Shown here one piece after another: positions 5,328 through 11,337 of a DNA stretch of 11,337 nucleotides (position 1 is its first letter; the number at the start of each line of letters is the position of its first letter). The position numbers were made by a program, and so were the translations under genes. This stretch comes from JAKEHA01 sp964560355 (GTDB lineage: Bacteria; Krumholzibacteriota; Krumholzibacteriia; WVZY01; JAKEHA01), in the NCBI GenBank assembly GCA_964560355.1, contig CAZLLI010000087.1, forward strand, positions 1 through 11,337. The letters are read 5' to 3'. The notes below the pieces were generated by a model, which had not been told where the DNA came from, did no database searches, and saw only the letters and a program-made list of their open reading frames with translations.

Positions 5328-8300
5328 ATGCGCGAGTTCATCGCACTGGCGGTCCGGCGTCGCGTCACGGTGGTGATGACCGCCCTCGCGGTCGCCGCGT
5401 TCGGCGTGGTCGGTTACAACCGTCTCCCGCTCGAGCTCTTCCCCGACATCTCGTATCCCTCGGTCACCATCCAGACCGACTTCCCCGACACCGCGCCGCA
5501 AGAGGTCGAGAACCTCGTCACGCGCCCGGTCGAAGAAGCGGTCGGCGTGCTGCGCGGACTAAAGTCGATCCACTCGGTGTCGCGCTCGGGCGTTTCCGAA
5601 GTGACGCTCGAGTTCGATTGGGACTCCGACATGGACCTCTTGTCGATGGAGGTGCGCGAGAAGCTCGACCGCCTCGTGCTCCCGACCGAAGCGGAAGAAC
5701 CGATCGTGCTGCGCTTCGACCCCTCGCTCGACCCCATCATGCGCATCGCGCTCTCCGGTTCCGGCGAGCTCAACGAGATGCGCAATCTCGCCGACCGCAA
5801 GATCAAGCTCGACCTGGAGACCATCAAGGGCGTGGCGTCGGCGCAGGTCAAGGGCGGGCTCGAGGACGAGATCCACATCGACGTCGACCAGGAACGCCTG
5901 GCCGCGCTCGGCATTCCCATCGACGACGTGCGCCGCGTGATCGGCGTGTCCAACGTCAACCTGCCGGGCGGGTCGCTGCGCGGCAGCGACATGCAGTTCC
6001 TGATCCGCACGCTCAACGAGTTCGACACCGTCGACGAGATCGGCGACGTCATCGTGGCCGAGCGCGACGGCGCCGCCGTGCGCCTGCGCGACGTCGCCAC
6101 CGTGCGCATGGGCTCCAAGGAGCGCGAAGAAATCACGCGCGTCGACGGCAAGGAGTGCATCGAGATCGCGGCTTTCAAGGAGGGCGACGCCAACACGGTG
6201 ACGGTCGCGCGCCTCCTGCGCGAGCGCGTCGACCAGTGGAACAAGAAGCTCCCGGAAGGGGAGAAGCTCTCGGTCCTGTTCGACCAGTCGCACTTCATCG
6301 AGCAGTCGATCGACGAAGTGCGCAGCTCGGCCTTGATCGGGGGTCTGCTCTCGATCGTCGTGTTATATCTGTTCCTGCGCGAGATGCGCAGCACCATCAT
6401 CGTCGCGATGACGATCCCGCTCGCGGTGGTGGCGACGTTCCTGTTCATGTACCAGCTGGGCATCTCGCTCAACGTCATGTCGCTCGGCGGGCTGTCGCTC
6501 TCGATCGGCATGATGCTCGACAACTCGATCGTGGTGCTGGAGTCGATCTATCGCAAGCGCAAGCTCGGCGTCCCGCTCGCGCGCGCGGCGGTCGACGGCA
6601 CCGACGAAGTCGCGGCCGCGGTGGCGGCGTCCACCCTGACCAGCGTGGCCGTGTTCCTGCCCATCGTGTTCGTCGAAGGGATCGCGGGGCAGTTGTTCCG
6701 CGACCAGGCGGTGACGGTCAGCATCGGCCAGTTCGCCGCGCTCGCAGTCGGCATCACGGTGATCCCGATGCTGAGCGCGCTCGGAGCGCGCGTGCGCAAG
6801 GTCGACGTCGCCGGTGTGAGCACCGACACCATGGACGTCGACGACGAGGACGTCACCAGCGCGCTGTCACTGGGCCGCTTCTCGCGCTTCTACGACGCTT
6901 TCGTGCGCGGTGCCATCGCGCGCAAGAAGACCACGGTGGCGGTGGCGCTCGCGTTGTTCGCGGCCTCCATCGCCGCGATCCCGCTCCTGGGGCGCGAATT
7001 GATCCCGTCGCTCACCGAAGGCGAATTCTTCTTCGAGGTGACGTTGCCGCAGGGTTCGTCGCTCGCGGCCACCAACCGCGTGATGGAAGACCTCGAAGCC
7101 GCCGCCGCCGCCGACCCGCGCATCGAGCAGAGCTACGCGCGCGTGGGCAGCCGCTTGGTGGCGGGCGGCGTGTCGCTCAACACGGTGGGCGAGCACTTCG
7201 GACAGATCAACGTGGTCTTGAAGAACAAGACCGACGACCGCGTCGAAGCGGCCGCGATCGAAAATTTGCGCCAGCACTTCGCGTCCATCCCCGACGTCGC
7301 CGCGCAATTCGGGCGCCCCTCGTACTTCAGCGTCAAGACTCCGGTCGAAGTGATCCTGTACGGCGAAGACTTGGAAGGTTTGCGCGACTACTCGCTCGAC
7401 CTCTCGCGCGAGCTCGCGACGGTGCCGGGCCTGGTCGACGTGCGCTCGTCGCTGGAGGCGGGGAACCCGGAATTGCACGTCGTGTTCGACCGCGACCAGC
7501 TGGCGGCGCTCAATCTCGACCTCGGCACCATGTCGTCGACGCTGCAGAGCCGCGTGCAGGGTGTCGTGCCCACGCGCTTCAAGGAATCCGACCGCCAGAT
7601 CGACGTGCGCGTGCGCAACCAAGAGTCCGACCGCGCGTCGATCGAAGACGTGCGCAACTTGGTGCTGCCGGGGCCGAATGGCGCGCCCATTCGCCTGGTC
7701 TCGATCGCCGACGTCTCCATGGACGAAGGCCCGGCCGAGATCCACCGCTTGCAGCAGCAGCGCGCCGCGGTGGTGAGCGCGAATTTGAAGGGCCGCAGCC
7801 TCGGCGCCGTGGTCGACGACATCAGCAGCCTGCTCGGCAAGAATCCACCGCCGGGCGGCATCAGCGCGGAGCTGGGCGGGCAGAACGCCGAAATGGCGAC
7901 GTCGTTCAAGAGCCTTCGCTTCGCGATGCTGCTCGCGATCTTCCTGGTTTATCTCGTGATGGCGGCCACCTTCGAGTCGTTCATCCATCCCTTCATCGTG
8001 CTGTTCGCCGTGCCGCTCGCCATCATCGGCGTCGTGCTCGGGTTGCTCGTCACCGGCACCGACGTGTCGGTGATGGTGCTGATCGGCATCATCTTGCTGG
8101 TGGGCGTCGTGGTGAACAACGCCATCGTCCTCATCGACGCGGTGAATCGTCTGCGCCGCGCCGGTTTGGAAAAGACCGACGCCGTCATTCGTGCCGGCCA
8201 CATCCGCCTGCGTCCCATCTTGATGACGACGCTGACGTCGGTGCTGGGCCTCTTGCCGATGGCGATCTCGTGGGGCGAGGGCGCCGAGTTGCGCGCGCCG

Positions 8301-8432
8301 CTCGCGATCACGGTCTTGTTCGGGCTTTCGGTGTGCACGTTGCTCACCCTAATCGTGATTCCCGCGATCTACGTGTGGGTTCCTTCGCGCGTGACGGTGG
8401 AAGCGCCCGTCGCGCCTGCAGTCGCTAAGTAA
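5328..8432 (+). CDS. RND efflux permease 1 (AcrB/MdtB-like, HAE family)
   Basis: This is a complete 1034-residue RND permease of normal length, an inner-membrane proton-driven exporter working with the adaptor encoded 4 nt upstream. The N-terminal amphipathic helix and TM1 are followed by RLPLELFPDISYP (32-44) and VENLVTRPVEEAV (60-72), both diagnostic. The first periplasmic porter/docking block is about 45-330, TM2-TM6 about 333-487, the second periplasmic block about 560-860 and TM8-TM12 about 862-1018. TM4 reads GMMLDNSIVVLES (394-406), giving D398-N399 where AcrB has D407-D408. TM10 reads GVVVNNAIVLID (926-937), giving N930-N931 where AcrB has K940-N941. The linker after TM6 is acidic (DVDDED, 503-508). 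No clear Shine-Dalgarno is seen; short spacing suggests coupling to the adaptor gene. Organic substrates are more likely than metals, as TM4 lacks the CusA-type motif. Confidence 0.93.
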   Translation: MREFIALAVRRRVTVVMTALAVAAFGVVGYNRLPLELFPDISYPSVTIQTDFPDTAPQEVENLVTRPVEEAVGVLRGLKSIHSVSRSGVSEVTLEFDWDSDMDLLSMEVREKLDRLVLPTEAEEPIVLRFDPSLDPIMRIALSGSGELNEMRNLADRKIKLDLETIKGVASAQVKGGLEDEIHIDVDQERLAALGIPIDDVRRVIGVSNVNLPGGSLRGSDMQFLIRTLNEFDTVDEIGDVIVAERDGAAVRLRDVATVRMGSKEREEITRVDGKECIEIAAFKEGDANTVTVARLLRERVDQWNKKLPEGEKLSVLFDQSHFIEQSIDEVRSSALIGGLLSIVVLYLFLREMRSTIIVAMTIPLAVVATFLFMYQLGISLNVMSLGGLSLSIGMMLDNSIVVLESIYRKRKLGVPLARAAVDGTDEVAAAVAASTLTSVAVFLPIVFVEGIAGQLFRDQAVTVSIGQFAALAVGITVIPMLSALGARVRKVDVAGVSTDTMDVDDEDVTSALSLGRFSRFYDAFVRGAIARKKTTVAVALALFAASIAAIPLLGRELIPSLTEGEFFFEVTLPQGSSLAATNRVMEDLEAAAAADPRIEQSYARVGSRLVAGGVSLNTVGEHFGQINVVLKNKTDDRVEAAAIENLRQHFASIPDVAAQFGRPSYFSVKTPVEVILYGEDLEGLRDYSLDLSRELATVPGLVDVRSSLEAGNPELHVVFDRDQLAALNLDLGTMSSTLQSRVQGVVPTRFKESDRQIDVRVRNQESDRASIEDVRNLVLPGPNGAPIRLVSIADVSMDEGPAEIHRLQQQRAAVVSANLKGRSLGAVVDDISSLLGKNPPPGGISAELGGQNAEMATSFKSLRFAMLLAIFLVYLVMAATFESFIHPFIVLFAVPLAIIGVVLGLLVTGTDVSVMVLIGIILLVGVVVNNAIVLIDAVNRLRRAGLEKTDAVIRAGHIRLRPILMTTLTSVLGLLPMAISWGEGAELRAPLAITVLFGLSVCTLLTLIVIPAIYVWVPSRVTVEAPVAPAVAK

Positions 8433-8449
8433 TCGTAGGCAGGTGTGAC

Positions 8450-11337
8450 ATGACACTCCCGGAAATTGCCATCAAGCGTCACGTGACGATGCTCATGATT
8501 CTCGTGAGCCTGGTTGTGCTCGGGCTGGTCGCGGTGTTTCGACTCCCGCTCGCGTTCATGCCCGACTTCGACAACCCGATGCTGTTCGTGCAGCTCCCGT
8601 ACGACAACGCGTCGCCCGCGCAGGTGGAGCGGCTGGTCGTGCGCCCGGTCGAAGAGGCGGTCGGCTCGGTGAGCGGCTTGAAGAACATGTGGTCGAACAT
8701 CAACGACCGCGGCGGCACCATCGGGCTCGAATTCGACTGGTCGCAGAACATGAAAGTCGCGCGCACCGAGGTGTGGGAGAAGATCGACCGCATCCGCCGC
8801 GACCTCCCCGACGACATCGGCGACATCATGGTGTCGAACAACTGGGACGCGCGCGAGTCCGACATGCCCATCATCGAAGGGCGGCTGTCGTCGAAGAAGG
8901 ACCTCTCGGAGAGTTACGACCTGCTCGAGCGCCGCATCGTGAAGCCGCTCGAGCGCATCCCCGGCGTCGCGCACGTGCGCCTGGACGGCGTCAACCCGCG
9001 CGAAGTTCGCATCAACCTCGACCTCGCCAAGGTGGAAGCGCACGGCGTCGACGTGCGCGCGGTGATCGGCAAGCTGCGCAGCAGCAACTTCGACCAGTCG
9101 CTCGGCAAGGTGACCGAGGGAGACCAGCGCTGGTCGTTGCGCATGGTGGGCACCTTCGACGACATCCCCGCCCTCGAGAACTTTCCCATCAACGACAAGG
9201 GGCTGCGCCTCAAGGACATCGCGGAAGTTCGCTACGAAGAGCCGCCGCTCGAGTACGGGCGCCACTTGGACGGCGACTTCGCCATCGGCGTCACCATCGC
9301 GCAAGAGTCGAAGGCCAACACGGTGGAAGTGTGCGACGCGGTCCAGAAGCGCATCGCCGAGATGGACCAGGACCCCGAGCTCGAAGGCGTCAACTTCCTG
9401 ACCTGGTTCTCGCAGGGCGCCGAGATCAAGAAGACGCTCAAGGACCTCACCTTCACCGGCATCTTCGGGGCCATCCTGGCCGCGTTCGTGCTGTTCGCGT
9501 TCTTGCGCCGCGTGTCCACGACGATGGTGTCGGTGGCGTGCATCCCGTTTTCGTTGGTGGTCGCGTGCGGCTTCGTGTGGGCGCGCGGCGGGTCGATGAA
9601 CACGCTGGTGCTCTTGGGCCTCATCGTCGCCATCGGCATGCTGGTCGACAACGCGGTGGTGGTGATGGAGAACATCTTCCGCCACCAAGAGCAAGGCGAG
9701 GACCCCAAGACCGCCACCGAGCGCGGCGCCGCCGAAGTGTCGATCGCCGTGATCACGGGCACGCTGACTTCGGTGATCGTGTTCCTGCCGCTCATTTTCA
9801 ACAAGCCGAGCGAGATGAACGTCTATCTGAAAGAGCTCGGCATCGCGGTGTGCCTGGTGATCCTGGTCTCGCTCTTCATCAGCCAGACACTGATTCCGCT
9901 GGCGACGTCGTGGTTCATTCGCTCGCGGCCCAAGCCCAAGTCGAAGGGGATGCTCAAGACCGAGTCGATCTACGAGCGCATGCTCGTGTTCAACCTGAAG
10001 CACCGCTGGCTGGCGCCGGTCTTGATGGTGGGGACGCTCGCCTCGGCGTGGATTCCGTTCCAGAAGGTGGAGAAGAACTTCGATACCAACGAGAGCGAAT
10101 TGTTCGTGCAGGTGAACTACAACCCCAGCGAGAGCATCAGCCTCGAGCGCAAGGAAGAGCTCGTCAACCTGGTCGAGAAGAAGCTCGAGCCGCACCGCGG
10201 AGAATTGATGGCGCGCTCGATCTACAGTTTCTGGAGCGACGACTGGTCGATGACGCGCATCTATTTGAAGGAAGGCGAGGCCAACGAGGAGAACATCGCC
10301 GCGGTGCGCGCGAAGTTGCGCGATCTTCTCCCGGAGATTCCGGGCGTCAAGATCGAGGTGCAGGAGAACGGCCAGTTCTGGCGCCAGGACCGCGGCAAGC
10401 GCGTCGCGCTGCAACTGGTGGGCGAAGACTCCGAAGTGCTGGCGACGCTCGCCGAAGACGCGCGCGTGCGCATGGAGGACATCCCGGGCCTGGTCGACGT
10501 GTTCTCGGGCAGCGAGCAGCGCCAGCAGGAGATCCACGTCGAACTGGACCGCGAGATGGCTTCGCGCATGGGCGTCACCGCGATGCAGCCGGCCGAAGTG
10601 GTCGGGCTCACCTTCCGCGGCCAGCGCTTGCAGCGCTTCCGCACCCCCGACGGCGAGCGCGAGATGCGCGTCACCCTCGACGAGAAGGAAAACGAAACCG
10701 TCTCGCAGCTGCGCAATCTCCCGATTTGGACCGTCGAAGGCGAGAAGATTCCGCTCGCGTCGCTCGCGACCTTCGAAGAGAAGCCGGGCGAGCAGTGGAT
10801 CAACCGCGACAACCGCCTCACCAGCGTGTGGGTGGGCGCGCGCTTCGAAGAGGGAACGCGCGAGGATTACATCCCGCTCGTCACCGCGGCCATGAACGGG
10901 ATCGACTTCCCGTACGGCTACTCGTGGACGTTCGGTCGCTGGGAAGAACGCCGCAAGGAGAACGCGCAGGAGTTCCTCACGAACTTGTATCTCGCGCTGC
11001 TCCTCATCTTCGCGGTGATGGCGTCGCTGTTCGAGTCGGCGCGGCAGGCGTGGACGCTCCTGCTCTCGCTCCCGTTCGCGCTCGCGGGCGCGTTCTGGAC
11101 CTTGTACCTAACGGGGACCGACTTCGACCAACCGGCCGCGGTGGGACTGCTCTTGCTGATCGGCACGGTCGTGAACAACGGCATCGTCATGCTCGCACAC
11201 GTCAATCACTACCGTAACGAAGGCATGCCGCGCTACGACGCCATGCTGCGCGGGTGTCGCGAGCGCTTGCGCCCCGTCATCATGACCGCGCTCACCACGC
11301 TGGTGTCGCTGGTGCCGATGGTGGTGCAGAAGCCGTC
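8450..11337 (+). CDS. RND efflux permease 2, divergent, 3' end cut by window
   Basis: An open frame of 962 codons runs from ATG 8450 to the right edge without a stop. It begins 17 nt after permease 1, with AGGTG (8441-8445) as a short ribosome site. The protein is RND throughout but differs clearly from permease 1. Its N-terminus has FRLPLAFMPDFDNP (30-43) and VRPVEEAVGSVSGL (64-77). TM2-TM6 lie at about 333-490, with TM4 motif GMLVDNAVVVMENIF (396-410; D400-N401). The second periplasmic half is about 541-840, unusually rich in Trp and charge (SFWSDDW 593-599, QFWRQD 642-647). TM8-TM11 begin at about 843, with TM10 GTVVNNGIVMLAHVN (905-919; N909-N910). Roughly the last 60-80 residues, including TM12, are missing only because the window ends. 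It is probably a partner of permease 1 and the adaptor, in an mdtABC-like layout. Confidence 0.93.
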   Translation, partial: MTLPEIAIKRHVTMLMILVSLVVLGLVAVFRLPLAFMPDFDNPMLFVQLPYDNASPAQVERLVVRPVEEAVGSVSGLKNMWSNINDRGGTIGLEFDWSQNMKVARTEVWEKIDRIRRDLPDDIGDIMVSNNWDARESDMPIIEGRLSSKKDLSESYDLLERRIVKPLERIPGVAHVRLDGVNPREVRINLDLAKVEAHGVDVRAVIGKLRSSNFDQSLGKVTEGDQRWSLRMVGTFDDIPALENFPINDKGLRLKDIAEVRYEEPPLEYGRHLDGDFAIGVTIAQESKANTVEVCDAVQKRIAEMDQDPELEGVNFLTWFSQGAEIKKTLKDLTFTGIFGAILAAFVLFAFLRRVSTTMVSVACIPFSLVVACGFVWARGGSMNTLVLLGLIVAIGMLVDNAVVVMENIFRHQEQGEDPKTATERGAAEVSIAVITGTLTSVIVFLPLIFNKPSEMNVYLKELGIAVCLVILVSLFISQTLIPLATSWFIRSRPKPKSKGMLKTESIYERMLVFNLKHRWLAPVLMVGTLASAWIPFQKVEKNFDTNESELFVQVNYNPSESISLERKEELVNLVEKKLEPHRGELMARSIYSFWSDDWSMTRIYLKEGEANEENIAAVRAKLRDLLPEIPGVKIEVQENGQFWRQDRGKRVALQLVGEDSEVLATLAEDARVRMEDIPGLVDVFSGSEQRQQEIHVELDREMASRMGVTAMQPAEVVGLTFRGQRLQRFRTPDGEREMRVTLDEKENETVSQLRNLPIWTVEGEKIPLASLATFEEKPGEQWINRDNRLTSVWVGARFEEGTREDYIPLVTAAMNGIDFPYGYSWTFGRWEERRKENAQEFLTNLYLALLLIFAVMASLFESARQAWTLLLSLPFALAGAFWTLYLTGTDFDQPAAVGLLLLIGTVVNNGIVMLAHVNHYRNEGMPRYDAMLRGCRERLRPVIMTALTTLVSLVPMVVQKP

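Noticed and set aside
4124..5368. 414-codon open frame on the minus strand
   Set aside because: It lies opposite the adaptor gene and its leader; low-complexity Arg/Asp/Leu content, no family motif.
5618..8428. 936-codon open frame on the plus strand
   Set aside because: It is an out-of-frame shadow of permease 1 with long Arg/Ala runs and no recognisable domain.
8369..10537. 722-codon open frame on the minus strand
   Set aside because: It lies opposite the two RND permease genes, whose protein motifs are unmistakable. Its translation is an Ala/Arg/His/Asp-rich string without domains, the usual antisense shadow in high-GC DNA.
8689..11217. 842-codon open frame on the plus strand
   Set aside because: It is out of frame with permease 2, arginine-rich and without motifs. 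The true frame starts at 8450 and shows RND motifs throughout.

Overview
The window is high-GC bacterial chromosomal DNA with coding on one strand only. There are eight genes, two of them cut by the window edges. Strong G/C preference at third codon positions, signal peptides, outer-membrane beta-barrel proteins, a lipid-anchored membrane fusion protein and RND-type pumps all point to a diderm (Gram-negative type) bacterium. The style of the glycosyltransferase and of the small barrel proteins recalls myxobacterial/deltaproteobacterial lineages or high-GC candidate phyla such as Eisenbacteria or Krumholzibacteria. That placement is an impression from protein style, not a measured assignment. 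No tRNA, rRNA, CRISPR array, insertion sequence or phage gene was seen.

Layout. (1) 1-1886: the last codons of an unidentified gene overlap by 4 bp (ATGA) with a GT39/PMT-like membrane glycosyltransferase carrying a C-terminal TPR region. (2) 1887-4004: after a 104-bp gap with a reasonable sigma70-like promoter come a membrane-anchored SIMPL-domain protein and two tandem paralogous small outer-membrane beta-barrel proteins. Spacing is short (25 and 9 nt), so this looks like one transcription unit. (3) 4005-4171: a non-coding leader holding an AT-rich promoter-like stretch and a strong imperfect palindrome, followed by a second, smaller one. (4) 4172-11337: an RND efflux operon made of a lipoprotein-type periplasmic adaptor, a complete 1034-residue RND permease and a second, different RND permease that runs off the right edge (962 codons visible, no stop).

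Functionally, the right two thirds encodes a tripartite efflux system in which one adaptor serves two non-identical inner-membrane permeases. This gene order resembles mdtABC, where two different permeases form a mixed trimer. No TolC-type outer-membrane channel is present in the window; the two ~200-residue barrels are too small and of the wrong fold, so a channel must be encoded downstream or elsewhere. Both permeases have Asp-Asn in TM4 and Asn-Asn in TM10 where AcrB has Asp-Asp and Lys-Asn, so their proton relay differs from the textbook one. The substrate cannot be read from the sequence.

I see no clearly unprecedented system here. The items most worth a second look are the paired variant permeases and the structured leader in front of them.
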